NCBI RefSeq assembly: GCF_003434055.1
Contig: NZ_QVEX01000001.1
Span: 435,824-499,823 of the forward strand
Length of the DNA stretch: 64,000 nt
Reading direction: 5' to 3'
Origin: Enterocloster aldenensis
GTDB lineage: Bacteria; Bacillota; Clostridia; Lachnospirales; Lachnospiraceae
The notes below the pieces were generated by a model. The model did no database searches, was not told where the DNA came from, and was given only the letters and a program-made list of their open reading frames with translations. Position 1 is the stretch's first letter. Each line of letters begins with the position of its first letter. The translations under genes were made by a program, and so were the position numbers. Positions 7,014-16,229 of this stretch are shown here, piece after piece.

Positions 7014-8498
7014 TTACCTGAAACATTCCTCCAGTCCATAGGACTCATACTCCCGGATAACAGCCCTGCCGCCCTGCGCCCGGATGAATATCCGGTTCTG
7101 GTCATTTCCAGCAAATACATTGTTGGAATGGTTGTTCTGATATCCATTGGAAAATATCTCAAGGGAACTCTGGTCTGAGAAAATATGGATATCCAGTTCC
7201 CGTTTTCCTTTCAGGAACAATGTGCTTCTGGAAACGCCCCTGCTCCATCCGTCCGAGGCATTCCGGTCCACGGACATCTGTCCATGCGCCAGATCAAACC
7301 GGCACAACGTCCTTTTCCCGCTGCCGCTGCGCAGGATTAATTCCAGTGTATCCGCGTCTGTTTCCTCCAAATCCACCTTCATCTTCAGTTCAAAGGCAAC
7401 CCCGTCCCCGGCCTTCAGTTCCTGCCCTGCATCCGTAACCACAAGCACATCCCGGTACTGCGGATCCTGTCTTAAGGATTCAGTCTCCGCGGCCGGCAGG
7501 AACTTAAGCGTCCCGTCCTCCAGCATCCTGACTTCCCTTGGAAGATTGAAAAAGCCGCACCAGCCTTCCTTATAGGTTGGTCCCCAGTCCTTCCATAAGG
7601 GCATCCATTCCCATTCATTGGCCCAGGCAACAATGATTCGCCTTCCATCCGGGGCCAGGAAGGACTGCGGCGCGTAATAATCAAATCCCCAGTCAATCTC
7701 GCCGCTGATATAATGGCTGAACGTACCTGTCCCATAATCAAAATCACCCGCCAGGTACACCGAGGTATGGTCCCCTGAACCCATTGGCGAGAACATCAGT
7801 ACGTATTTGTCCCCCATGGGATAAAAGTCCGGGCATTCCCACATATACCCCCACTCCCCGCGGCTCTCAGCCAGCACATTGAAAAATGTCCAGTGGAGCA
7901 TATCCTTTGATTGGTAAAGCAGGGCCTGGCCTTTCCCATCACGGCTGGCGCCGCATACCATGTAGTAAGTATCCTCGTGTTTCCAAACCTTAGGGTCCCG
8001 GAACTGGTTGGCCTCAATCCCTTCCGGCGCGGTCAGCACCGGATTTCCATGGTATTTCTCAAAATGGATGCCATCCTTACTGTATGCAATGCACTGTGTC
8101 TGCTCAACTCCCCTGCCCTCATTGGCGGCTGCCGTATACATCAGGAACAGCCTTCCGTCGTGTTCAATGGCGCTGCCTGAAAAACATCCGCCCCTTGGAT
8201 GTTCATCATAAACTTCGCTGGGCGCCAGGGCTAAGGGAAGGTACTCCCAGTGAAGCATATCATCGCTGACAGCATGTCCCCAATATATGCTGCCCCAGAA
8301 TCCCTCATATGGATTGCATTGATAGAAAAAGTGGTATTTTCCTTTAAAATAAATCAGTCCGTTGGGATCATTGATCCATCCGGCCTGCGCCATGAAGTGA
8401 TAATGCTGGCGCATGTTCCCATCCTTAACAACCTGTTTCCTGCAGTCTATCCAGCGCTGGGCCTTCTCAATCTTCTGCTGCATTAATTCATTTGACAT
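7014..8498 (-). CDS. GH32 beta-fructosidase (inulobiose/sucrose/levan-type substrates)
   Basis: Retaining beta-fructofuranosidase with a five-blade propeller plus C-terminal sandwich (494 residues). Catalytic motifs are intact: nucleophile Asp44 in WINDPNG, transition-state stabiliser Asp168 in FRDP, acid/base Glu221 in ECPD. There is no signal peptide, so it acts on imported oligosaccharides. GGAGG lies 6 nt before the ATG. The gene follows the permease closely and precedes GH91, so it is the likely enzyme that splits inulobiose or short fructans to fructose. Confidence 0.92.
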   Translation of the reverse strand: MSNELMQQKIEKAQRWIDCRKQVVKDGNMRQHYHFMAQAGWINDPNGLIYFKGKYHFFYQCNPYEGFWGSIYWGHAVSDDMLHWEYLPLALAPSEVYDEHPRGGCFSGSAIEHDGRLFLMYTAAANEGRGVEQTQCIAYSKDGIHFEKYHGNPVLTAPEGIEANQFRDPKVWKHEDTYYMVCGASRDGKGQALLYQSKDMLHWTFFNVLAESRGEWGYMWECPDFYPMGDKYVLMFSPMGSGDHTSVYLAGDFDYGTGTFSHYISGEIDWGFDYYAPQSFLAPDGRRIIVAWANEWEWMPLWKDWGPTYKEGWCGFFNLPREVRMLEDGTLKFLPAAETESLRQDPQYRDVLVVTDAGQELKAGDGVAFELKMKVDLEETDADTLELILRSGSGKRTLCRFDLAHGQMSVDRNASDGWSRGVSRSTLFLKGKRELDIHIFSDQSSLEIFSNGYQNNHSNNVFAGNDQNRIFIRAQGGRAVIREYESYGLEECFR

Positions 8499-8516
8499 AA
8501 GATTCCTCCATTATTT

Positions 8517-9353
8517 TCAGCCTTTTACGGCCCCGGCCGTCATTCCCTGCACAATATACTTCTGGGCTGCCAGGGAGATGACCATTACCGGGAAGCTAAA
8601 TAAAAACGCGCCCGCGCACATGGGTCCCAGATCCAGGTTGTAGGCTGACAGGAATCCTGCCAGGCCCACTGTGAATGTCTTTGCATTTGTGCTGGTCAGC
8701 AGCAGGGCAATCAGGAAATCATTCCACGCCAGGAACAAGGTAAATATAAACGCAGTGGCCAGTCCCGGTCTGCAGATGGGCAGTATCACCTTACTGAATG
8801 TCTGCAGGCTGCTTGCGCCGTCCACAAACGCTGCTTCATCAAGGGTGGTGGGGATTCCCTCGTAAAAGCTTAACATGGTCCACATGACAAAGGGCATGTT
8901 AATGGCCGCGTACACAATGACCAAAGCAATCCTTGTGTCATATAAGCCCAGATTACAGATCAGTTCATAAATCGGCACCACGATACTGGAAGTGGGAATC
9001 ATTTTCAGACACAGGACCAGGACAACCAGTATGACCGACAGCTTTGCGCCGGAACGCTGAATCGCATACGCCGCAAGGGACCCCAAAAGCAGCGCAATGA
9101 TTGTGCTTGCCAGGGATACGCTTAAACTGTTGAGCAGGTACTTTAACGCGTCCATCCTCTCCAGGAGGTTTAAAAAGCTTTCAACGGAAAATACCTTTGG
9201 GAAAAAGCTTGGCGGGACTGCAATCACTTCCGCACCTGGTTTAAACGAACAACAAATCACATATATGTATGGGAAAAGCCAGCAGACCGTAAGGATTACC
9301 GATAAACCGATTCCCAGGCTTTTCCATATTTCTCCTTTTTTTATCACCATCAT
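8517..9353 (-). CDS. Carbohydrate ABC transporter permease, MalG type
   Basis: Inner-membrane subunit of a CUT1-type sugar importer. It has six predicted helices and the EAA loop EAAFVDGASSLQTF that docks to the ATPase. The start is one of two adjacent ATGs (9353 or 9350) right after AGGAGG; the longer open frame to 9464 overlaps the preceding permease gene and lacks typical features. No ATPase gene is present in the operon, so a shared MsmK/MalK-type ATPase elsewhere is expected. Confidence 0.88.
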   Translation of the reverse strand: MMVIKKGEIWKSLGIGLSVILTVCWLFPYIYVICCSFKPGAEVIAVPPSFFPKVFSVESFLNLLERMDALKYLLNSLSVSLASTIIALLLGSLAAYAIQRSGAKLSVILVVLVLCLKMIPTSSIVVPIYELICNLGLYDTRIALVIVYAAINMPFVMWTMLSFYEGIPTTLDEAAFVDGASSLQTFSKVILPICRPGLATAFIFTLFLAWNDFLIALLLTSTNAKTFTVGLAGFLSAYNLDLGPMCAGAFLFSFPVMVISLAAQKYIVQGMTAGAVKG

Positions 9354-9366
9354 CGCCTCCTGACGC

Positions 9367-10251
9367 CTACCGGTCCTGTTTTTTGGGGTTCCACAAGCTC
9401 TGCATGAAAACCAGGGTAAATAGTACCAATACCGCAATAAATACCACTGCCATGGCGCTTGCATACCCGGTGTCGTTATACCGTGTCAGCGTCTTATAGA
9501 TGATGATGCTGATGGTTTCCGATGAACGGTTAGGGCCGCCTTCGGTCATTGCCCAGATGATGTCAAAGGTCCTGGCTGCATCAATGATCCTTACGGACAG
9601 GGCAGTCAGCAAAACCGGTTTGATGACCGGGAGCTTGATGGAAAATACCTGCTGGAGCAGGCCCGCCCCATCTATTCTGGCAGCTTCCAGCATGCTGGTG
9701 TCCAGTCCCTGCAGCCCGGCCAGTATCATCAGCATCATAAAGGGCGTGGTGAGCCAGATATCCGCAATGCAGCAGGCCAGCAGCGACCATTTTTCATCTG
9801 CAAGCCAAAGGATGCCGCTGGGGCTTTCTAATATCCCAACCCGGGTCAGCAGTTCATTGACAATCCCAAAGCTGGAACTCATCATCAGTTTCCAGGTAAG
9901 GCCGGCTACCAGCGGAGCTATCATAAGGGGAGCCATCATGAATGAACGGATGATCTTGCTTCCTCTGTAATCCAGTTCAAAAAACAGGGCAAACAGCAGA
10001 CCGGCCACTGTCTCAACACCTACTGCAACCGTGATATAAATCAGGGTGTTCATCAACTGTTTTAAAAAGCCTCCGGCGGTAAATGCGCGGATATAATTGT
10101 CCGGACCAATGAACCGTTTGCTGCCTGTAATCCCAATTTCATAGAAACTGTCAATTACCATTGTAATGATTGGATAGATAAGGAACGCACCCATAAACAC
10201 AGCGCCCGGCAGAAAAAATAATAATAATGTTTTTCTTGAAATCAACCTCAT
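9367..10251 (-). CDS. Carbohydrate ABC transporter permease, MalF type
   Basis: Partner permease of the same importer. Six helices and an EAA loop (EAARIDGAGLLQQV) are visible. ATG at 10251 is preferred (AGGTGG 9 nt upstream); a GTG at 10257 is possible. It lies between the binding protein and the second permease, 14 bp before the latter. Confidence 0.88.
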   Translation of the reverse strand: MRLISRKTLLLFFLPGAVFMGAFLIYPIITMVIDSFYEIGITGSKRFIGPDNYIRAFTAGGFLKQLMNTLIYITVAVGVETVAGLLFALFFELDYRGSKIIRSFMMAPLMIAPLVAGLTWKLMMSSSFGIVNELLTRVGILESPSGILWLADEKWSLLACCIADIWLTTPFMMLMILAGLQGLDTSMLEAARIDGAGLLQQVFSIKLPVIKPVLLTALSVRIIDAARTFDIIWAMTEGGPNRSSETISIIIYKTLTRYNDTGYASAMAVVFIAVLVLFTLVFMQSLWNPKKQDR

Positions 10252-10276
10252 TCCCACTTACCACCTTTTTATGAGA

Positions 10277-11509
10277 CTATCTGCCAATTGATTCAATCTC
10301 AGCCTTAGCTGCTTCCAATGTGGCGTTTACATCCGCCCCGCCTAAGCTGGATTCCACTACCCCGATAAGAACCTCTTCAATCTGTGACCATGTGGTTACC
10401 ATGGGCCTTGCCTGAGACTGCGGGGCGCTTAATGTCTCAAGGACCGCTGTGGTATGCTCATTCCCCGCCACTTTACCTGCTGCCTCGTATACAGAGGTCC
10501 TGCCTGCAATCTTCAGGGTAAGGTCCATATAATCCCCGTTGTGGTCATACATGAACTTTACATATTTTTCAGCCATCTCTTTATTTTCAGAATTCTTCAT
10601 CACACATTGGTACCAGGGACCTGTGGTGGCTCCGATGCCCGCGCTTCCTCCAATCATTGGGGCGCAGCCAACCTTGTCCGCTCCAAGGACAGCCACTGCC
10701 GCAGGATACTGATGGCTCCAGTTCAGCTGCATTGCCGTTTTCCCGTTTGTAAAAAGTTCCTGGGACTCTGTGGCAGCTGTGGCCAGGGAATCTGCAGGCG
10801 TGTAATCCGCTTTTGCATTTTCCACCATAAAATCCAGCGCATCCACATAGGCCTGGTCCGTAATGTTTACATTGCCGTCTTTATCAAACACAAGCCCCTG
10901 TGCGCCTGCCTGGCAGGCAAAATCCAGGAATGAGCATACGGCGTCGGATCCGCTGCCGAAAACAGTGGTGCCGCTCATGTCGTCGGTCTTCAGTTCTTCT
11001 GCAAGGCTCCGGTACTCTTCCCACGTGGCCGGGACTTTCTCTTTTGGGATAAGGTCCTTTCTGTAAATCAGCACCTTTGCATTGACCCACATGGGATATC
11101 CGAGAAGATTGCCGTCAATGGTCCCGCTCTCCTGCAAGGTGGGGAGGAAATCACTTGTATCCGCGCCATTTACCGGCTCAATGGCATCTGCAAAGGCTGC
11201 CAGCCATACCACATCCATGCAGGCCACGTCATGGGCCGCCTGCCTGGCCTTGATTTCGGTCGAAAGCTTGTCATACATTCCCGTATAGGCCACCGCGTCA
11301 ATGATGACCCCGCATCCGGTCTCCTCTTTAAATGCCGCCGCTGTTTCCTTTGCAAGGGCCTCTGCGGGCGAACCGCTTTCCACCAGGACCGTAATGCTGT
11401 CCTTATCCGCTTTTTGGGCCACGCTCCCTCCGCTGCCAGAGCCGCATCCGGCCAACAATGTTCCTGTCATTGCTGCTGCAAGCATGATACTGAGAATATT
11501 CTTTTTCAT
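10277..11509 (-). CDS. Sugar-binding lipoprotein of the fructan ABC importer
   Basis: Extracellular solute-binding protein, family 1. Signal peptide with lipobox LLAGC (residues ~18-22 from the ATG at 11509, which has GGAGGAG upstream), then a Gly/Ser linker and a two-lobe binding fold of about 385 residues (motifs TNGKTAMQLNW and PMIGGSAGIGAT). First structural gene of the operon, behind a promoter covered by LacI-type operators. Substrate inferred from the downstream enzymes: DFA III or short fructo-oligosaccharides. Confidence 0.88.
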   Translation of the reverse strand: MKKNILSIMLAAAMTGTLLAGCGSGSGGSVAQKADKDSITVLVESGSPAEALAKETAAAFKEETGCGVIIDAVAYTGMYDKLSTEIKARQAAHDVACMDVVWLAAFADAIEPVNGADTSDFLPTLQESGTIDGNLLGYPMWVNAKVLIYRKDLIPKEKVPATWEEYRSLAEELKTDDMSGTTVFGSGSDAVCSFLDFACQAGAQGLVFDKDGNVNITDQAYVDALDFMVENAKADYTPADSLATAATESQELFTNGKTAMQLNWSHQYPAAVAVLGADKVGCAPMIGGSAGIGATTGPWYQCVMKNSENKEMAEKYVKFMYDHNGDYMDLTLKIAGRTSVYEAAGKVAGNEHTTAVLETLSAPQSQARPMVTTWSQIEEVLIGVVESSLGGADVNATLEAAKAEIESIGR

Positions 11510-11574
11510 TGTTCTCCTCCTCTTTCCTGATTCAATCATAAGCGTCCTGCCTGTCAGGCGCGCCCTGACAATGC

Positions 11575-11580
11575 ATTATA
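11575..11580 (-). promoter_or_regulatory. -10 element of the fructan operon promoter
   Basis: TATAAT on the minus strand, about 65 bp ahead of the binding-protein ATG. The -35 region is poor (around 11598-11603) and overlaps operator 1, as expected for a LacI-repressed promoter. Confidence 0.55.
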
Positions 11581-11600
11581 AAAAATGTTCCTGGCGCATC

Positions 11601-11622
11601 TATATGGAACCCGTTCCATATA
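11601..11622. promoter_or_regulatory. LacI-family operator 1
   Basis: Palindrome with arms TATATGGAAC and GTTCCATATA around a CC centre, over the -35 region of the fructan operon. Probably bound by the LacI-type repressor encoded just upstream. Confidence 0.8.
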
Positions 11623-11655
11623 GGTTGTATTTTTTGCCTTGTTTCTTTCCAAAAG

Positions 11656-11669
11656 TGGAACCCGTTCCA
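11656..11669. promoter_or_regulatory. LacI-family operator 2
   Basis: TGGAACCCGTTCCA, the same core as operator 1. The centres are 51 bp apart, close to five helical turns, which suits cooperative binding or looping. Confidence 0.75.
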
Positions 11670-11814
11670 TATTTGTGAAAAAAAACAAGGCAGCCGCCAT
11701 CTATAAACACATTATACGCCCTGATCTGTATAAGTCAATACTATTTTTTATGTCAGGAATCATTTTATTCAATATGGCAGAAAATAACCGAACGCTTTTG
11801 TGCACTTCTTACAA

Positions 11815-12798
11815 TCATAAAACCGTTGACTTTCCTTTACGCAGCTCCACTTGAAGGCTTACCTGCTTATTCTTATAAACCTTGCCATTGACCAGATTGC
11901 AGACAAGGCGTACGGACTCCCTTGCAAGCTCTTTTATGGGCTGGACAATGGCGGTCAGCGGCGGTTCCACCATCTCGGTAATGAATGTGCCGTCATAGGC
12001 CACGAACTTCACATCCTCCGGAACCCTGCGGTGTCTTCTGATTGTCTCGTTCATACATTCAATCACCGGCCTGTCTACGCCAAATACGCCGTCAAAGTCG
12101 ATTCCCCTTGTGAATACGTCTTTTACAGCTTTCTTATAATACTCTGAATCCAGGCGGTTCCTGCCCAGTTCATAATCAATGGTCTGTATCCCATGTTCCT
12201 CCATGATGCGGGCAAATTCAAAATGCCTGTCATGATAGGGGGATTCCACCGTCACCTTGCCCCGGAAATGAAGCACGCGCCTGCATCCGTTCTGAATCAG
12301 CGTCTCTGCCGCAAGCCTTCCGCCTTCCTTATGGTTCACCGCAATCACAGGAATATCCTCGCCCAGGTACCGGTCCAGGGCAACAATTGGCTTATGGATC
12401 TTCTTATATTCTTCCACTGCCAGGGAATGGGCGCCCGTAATCACCCCGTCCACAATATGCCGGTTCAGCATGTCCAGATACTCCAGTTCCGCATTAAATT
12501 CCTTTTCCGTTGTACACAGCATCATCTTGAAGCCGGCCTTATAAAGTTCAGCCTCCACATGATCCACGAATTCCGCAAAAAACGGATTGGATACATTGGG
12601 AACAAGGACTGCTATGATTCCGGTCCTCTTATGGTACAGGTTCCTTGCAAGCTCGTTGGGCGTATAGTCCAACGCTTTCATCGCCTCCTCAATCCTGTTC
12701 CTGGTCTCCTCCGACACATATCCGCTGTCATTGAGCATCCTGGATACCGTACCAAGCCCCACGTTGGCCAGCTTGGCAACATCCCTCATACTCGCCAT
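11815..12798 (-). CDS. LacI/GalR-family repressor of the fructan operon
   Basis: N-terminal LacI helix-turn-helix (MRDVAKLANVGLGTVSRML) with hinge NELARNLYHKRTG, followed by a periplasmic-binding-protein-like effector domain; 327 residues, normal length. AGGAGGTG precedes the ATG. It lies immediately upstream of the operon in the same direction, and two matching palindromes occur in the gap between them. Likely inducer: fructose-containing saccharide (inference). Confidence 0.88.
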   Translation of the reverse strand: MASMRDVAKLANVGLGTVSRMLNDSGYVSEETRNRIEEAMKALDYTPNELARNLYHKRTGIIAVLVPNVSNPFFAEFVDHVEAELYKAGFKMMLCTTEKEFNAELEYLDMLNRHIVDGVITGAHSLAVEEYKKIHKPIVALDRYLGEDIPVIAVNHKEGGRLAAETLIQNGCRRVLHFRGKVTVESPYHDRHFEFARIMEEHGIQTIDYELGRNRLDSEYYKKAVKDVFTRGIDFDGVFGVDRPVIECMNETIRRHRRVPEDVKFVAYDGTFITEMVEPPLTAIVQPIKELARESVRLVCNLVNGKVYKNKQVSLQVELRKGKSTVL

Positions 12799-12826
12799 AT
12801 ATTCACCTCCTCTGTCTCTTACTTAC

Positions 12827-12854
12827 ATTTTAATTGCTTTTAATTAAAAGTCAA
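12827..12854 (-). promoter_or_regulatory. Probable promoter of the lacI-type gene
   Basis: -35 TTGACT (12849-12854), 16-bp spacer, -10 TAAAAT (12827-12832). The gap up to DhaL (12799-13056) contains nothing else that I can recognise. Confidence 0.55.
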
Positions 12855-13056
12855 TTAAATCTTCCGGTTTCTTCATTTCTACTTTCCATCAGCAGATTGG
12901 AAACTGAATGGATTAATAATCGTATATACTTAAACATATAACAGGTTATTTACTGCTTTCATTTTATATTTAGCATAAAAACAGATGAGCTGCCATAGCC
13001 TGTTTCCGCTTCGGCAACCCACCTGTTTTTTAACCTATGTTTCCCTGATTATCCCA

Positions 13057-13671
13057 TTATTCACTCAAAGCATCAAAAATCAGTTGTCCAACCGCCGCTC
13101 CACCATCCATATGCCCCAGGCTCTTCTCCCCATAATAGGCAGCCCTCCCATGAACCGGCTTCATCTGTTTTGTTGCCTCTGCCCCTTCAGCAGCAGCCTT
13201 GGCCGCATTCTTTAATGCTATATCCATGGTTCCTCCCTCTGCAATTGTTTTCTCACATGCTTTTACAGCAGGGTAAAGGGAATCCAATATGGTCCTCTCT
13301 CCTGGTTTGGAACCAGCCTTCTCCATGATTTTATTAATCCCTGCCTGGAAGGCGTCCATTATCTCCGCGGGACCTGCCTCGCTTTTTCCCTTCAGGCTTT
13401 TCGCCATCCCCATAAAGCCAAAGGAAAGTATGGTGCCAAGGCTGGAGGGTGCTGCTTCATTAAAAGCATTTCCTGACTTCATGAGTATTTTTCCCAAGTC
13501 CTCTTCTTCTGACAGTTCCAGCAGCATATCGACTGCCTTGAATCCATCGCTCATGGATATACCCAAATCCCCATCTCCATTCTGCTGGTCCAGCTTTACA
13601 AGATAGTCTTTATTCGTTTCAATCTTTCTGCTGATTTTCTTTATTGCTTTTCCTAAACCCTGTACGTTCAT
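13057..13671 (-). CDS. dhaL: Dihydroxyacetone kinase ADP/ATP-binding subunit DhaL
   Basis: All-alpha nucleotide-binding subunit of a two-subunit dihydroxyacetone-type kinase. Magnesium ligands Asp28, Asp33 and Asp35 sit in LDQQNGDGDLG; the PSSLGT and GHMDGGA loops are also present. 204 residues. The stop of dhaK lies 12 bp upstream. No DhaM phosphocarrier gene is present, so the subunit may bind ATP or rely on a distant DhaM. Confidence 0.9.
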   Translation of the reverse strand: MNVQGLGKAIKKISRKIETNKDYLVKLDQQNGDGDLGISMSDGFKAVDMLLELSEEEDLGKILMKSGNAFNEAAPSSLGTILSFGFMGMAKSLKGKSEAGPAEIMDAFQAGINKIMEKAGSKPGERTILDSLYPAVKACEKTIAEGGTMDIALKNAAKAAAEGAEATKQMKPVHGRAAYYGEKSLGHMDGGAAVGQLIFDALSE

Positions 13672-13683
13672 ACTATCCTTACC

Positions 13684-14697
13684 TCACTTATTATAGTTGG
13701 TATAAAATGGAGACTTGGCAACCTGTCCTAAAAGCCCCTTTAACTCCTCATCCAGCTTCAAGATGGTAAGGGACAATCCTGCCATTTCCATGGAGGTTGC
13801 ATACTCCCCGATATGAGGCATGTATACGCTTATCCCCAGTTCTTCCAACATCTGGTGTATCCGGCGGTAAACAATGAACTGTTCTTCCAAAGGCGTTGCT
13901 CCCAGTCCGTTAACCATGACAGAAACTTCATCACCGGCTTTTAACGGCATATCTTCTGTAATTTTACCTAAAAGTATTTCAGCCACCTGGTCCGCGGTCA
14001 TCATCTTACATACCTCCAGGCCGGGCTCGCCATGAATCCCCATTCCAATCTCAATCTCGTCATCTGCAATTGAAAAAGTAGGTTCCCCTACCTGGGGAAC
14101 GATGCATGAAGTTAATGCCACACCCATGGTCCTTATATTATTAAGCGCATGCTGTGCTGCCTGGGCTACCTCCTCCAGATTCCCGCCGTTCTCTGCCTTT
14201 GCGCCTGCTATTTTAAAAGCATATACCATTCCGGCCACCCCCCTGCGGCGGTGGGCTTCTGCCTCGGGCGCGCTGGCCACATCATCCTTTACCAGGACCA
14301 TTTTTGTCTGAATGTCATCCTCCATATCCACTGTCTCACAGGCAAGCTCAAAGTTCATCCTGTCTCCGCCGTAATTGCCAAGCAGCACCAGGACTCCGCT
14401 TCCCTTATCGCAAGCCCGTATCATATCAGCCATTTTTGCTGCGGCAGGGGAAGCAAACACATTGCCTACCGTACACCCATCCAGAAGTCCCTGTCCCACA
14501 TACCCCAGAAAAACAGGCAGATGGCCGGAACCTCCGGCAGTTACAATGCCTACCTTTCCTTCCATTGCACCGTAATTGCTTAACAGAATACGGTAATCAC
14601 CATCCAGCAGCCTTACTTTATCTCCATAAGCGGCAATGATACCTTCCATTGTCTCTTTTACAAAATCTTCCGGCCTATTAATCAATTTTTTCATCAT
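13684..14697 (-). CDS. dhaK: Dihydroxyacetone kinase substrate-binding subunit DhaK
   Basis: Binds short ketoses covalently through a histidine. His59 (GGSGH), Asp112 (GNYGGD) and the hemiaminal-forming His222 (MGIHGEPG) match the active-site residues of the family; 337 residues is normal length. Placed after a dehydrogenase and transporter, it probably phosphorylates the C3/C4 ketose made by oxidation of an imported polyol. The exact substrate cannot be read from sequence. Confidence 0.9.
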   Translation of the reverse strand: MMKKLINRPEDFVKETMEGIIAAYGDKVRLLDGDYRILLSNYGAMEGKVGIVTAGGSGHLPVFLGYVGQGLLDGCTVGNVFASPAAAKMADMIRACDKGSGVLVLLGNYGGDRMNFELACETVDMEDDIQTKMVLVKDDVASAPEAEAHRRRGVAGMVYAFKIAGAKAENGGNLEEVAQAAQHALNNIRTMGVALTSCIVPQVGEPTFSIADDEIEIGMGIHGEPGLEVCKMMTADQVAEILLGKITEDMPLKAGDEVSVMVNGLGATPLEEQFIVYRRIHQMLEELGISVYMPHIGEYATSMEMAGLSLTILKLDEELKGLLGQVAKSPFYTNYNK

Positions 14698-14724
14698 GTC
14701 CGTACCCCTTTCATAGTGAATCCC

Positions 14725-15456
14725 TTATTCATGCTGCCACGCCTGTTTTCCCAGATAAGCCTCTGCCACCCTGGGATTATTGCGCATTTCCGGGGATGGA
14801 CCGCTCATCTTAATCCTCCCCTGTTCAATCACATAAGTAAAGTCAGAAATCTTCATTGCAAGTCTTGCATTTTGTTCATTTAAAAGAATTGTCATTCCCG
14901 TCTTATTGATTTCCACTATCTTCTCAAACATTTCTCCTACTAATAACGGTGACAATCCCATGGAAGGCTCATCTAACAGCAGAATCTCCGGTCTTGCCAT
15001 CAGCGCCCTTCCAATTGCCAGCATCTGCTGCTCACCGCCGCTCATACTCCAGGCCAGCTGCCTGCGCCGTTCCTTTAATCTTGGGAAAAGTTCATATACC
15101 ATCTCCAATTCTGCCTCATATGATTTTTTCCCAAAATACCCATGCCACACAATGGTTCCTGTCTGAAGGTTCTCCTCCACCGACAAGCCCGGAAATACAT
15201 GGCGCCCCTCCGGTACCTGGATAATGCCCATCCTGGCAATCTGACGGCTGTTTTTCTTTACAATCTCGGTCTGACCATCAACCATGATAGAACCCTTATG
15301 GGTAATAGCGCCGGATATGGAATTCATCAACGTACTTTTTCCAGCGCCGTTACTTCCGATAAGACAGGTAATCTTACCTTTTTCAATCACCATATCAATT
15401 CCCTTGAGAGCTTCAATGGGACCGTAATAGGCATGTAAATCTCTAATCTTAATCAT
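14725..15456 (-). CDS. Branched-chain-type ABC transporter ATPase, LivF family
   Basis: Walker A GSNGAGKST, signature SGGEQQ, Walker B LLLDEPSMGLSP and the switch His region are all present. Start at 15456 overlaps the LivG-type gene by 8 nt; GGGAGGG lies upstream. 243 residues. With LivG it powers the HAAT-type importer encoded here. Confidence 0.92.
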   Translation of the reverse strand: MIKIRDLHAYYGPIEALKGIDMVIEKGKITCLIGSNGAGKSTLMNSISGAITHKGSIMVDGQTEIVKKNSRQIARMGIIQVPEGRHVFPGLSVEENLQTGTIVWHGYFGKKSYEAELEMVYELFPRLKERRRQLAWSMSGGEQQMLAIGRALMARPEILLLDEPSMGLSPLLVGEMFEKIVEINKTGMTILLNEQNARLAMKISDFTYVIEQGRIKMSGPSPEMRNNPRVAEAYLGKQAWQHE

Positions 15457-16210
15457 CAAAGTCCCTCCCCAGGTATGCTTCCAGAACAATCGGATTCCCT
15501 GCAATCTCATGCGGCAGTCCTCTTGCGAGGATTTCACCAAATACAAGAACATCTATATTTTCACAGCTGCTCATAACCAGATCCATCTGGTGTTCTATCA
15601 GTAGTATTCCAATATTGCGTTTCTTGGCCGCAAACATGAGCAGGTTCCTTGCCTGTTCTATCTCCTGAGTAGTCAGTCCGGCAGCCGGTTCATCCACAAG
15701 CATTACTTTTGGATGGCTTAACATTGACCTGACAATTTCCAGGATTTTCCTCTGCCCAAATGGAATCGCGGTGATATCTTCATCCCAGTCAAACGTAAAT
15801 CCCACCATCTCCATCAATTCATCCAATTCTTTCAGAAAGTCACTTCCCTTTATTCCAATAAAACTTTTTAAATACCCCAGCTGGTCATGCAGATCCACTC
15901 CCAGCATCAGATTATCCCTGATGTTCGAGCGGTACAGAAACCGAGGTGTCTGGAATGTCCTGCCAATTCCCTTTCTTGCACGGATGTGGGATGGTATATT
16001 GGTAACGTCCTCCCCATGGAAAAAAATCTTCCCCTCATCCACCTCATAGATACCGCTTATAAGGTTCATCATCGTACTCTTGCCCGCGCCGTTGGGGCCA
16101 ATCAATCCATGGATTTCTCCCGGTTGTACCTCCAGGTTTACCTGTTTCGCTGTCACAACACCGCCAAAGCTTTTACAGACCCCTTCTAATCTCAATATTG
16201 CCTCGCCCAT
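15449..16210 (-). CDS. Branched-chain-type ABC transporter ATPase, LivG family
   Basis: Walker A GPNGAGKST, the LivG-typical GRTFQTPRF segment, Walker B VMLVDEPAAGL and C-terminal EAYLG. The signature region reads IPFGQRKILEI rather than LSGGQ, as is common in LivG. AGGAGG precedes the ATG. Confidence 0.92.
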   Translation of the reverse strand: MGEAILRLEGVCKSFGGVVTAKQVNLEVQPGEIHGLIGPNGAGKSTMMNLISGIYEVDEGKIFFHGEDVTNIPSHIRARKGIGRTFQTPRFLYRSNIRDNLMLGVDLHDQLGYLKSFIGIKGSDFLKELDELMEMVGFTFDWDEDITAIPFGQRKILEIVRSMLSHPKVMLVDEPAAGLTTQEIEQARNLLMFAAKKRNIGILLIEHQMDLVMSSCENIDVLVFGEILARGLPHEIAGNPIVLEAYLGRDFDD

Positions 16211-16229
16211 ACTATCCTCCTCTGATTTC

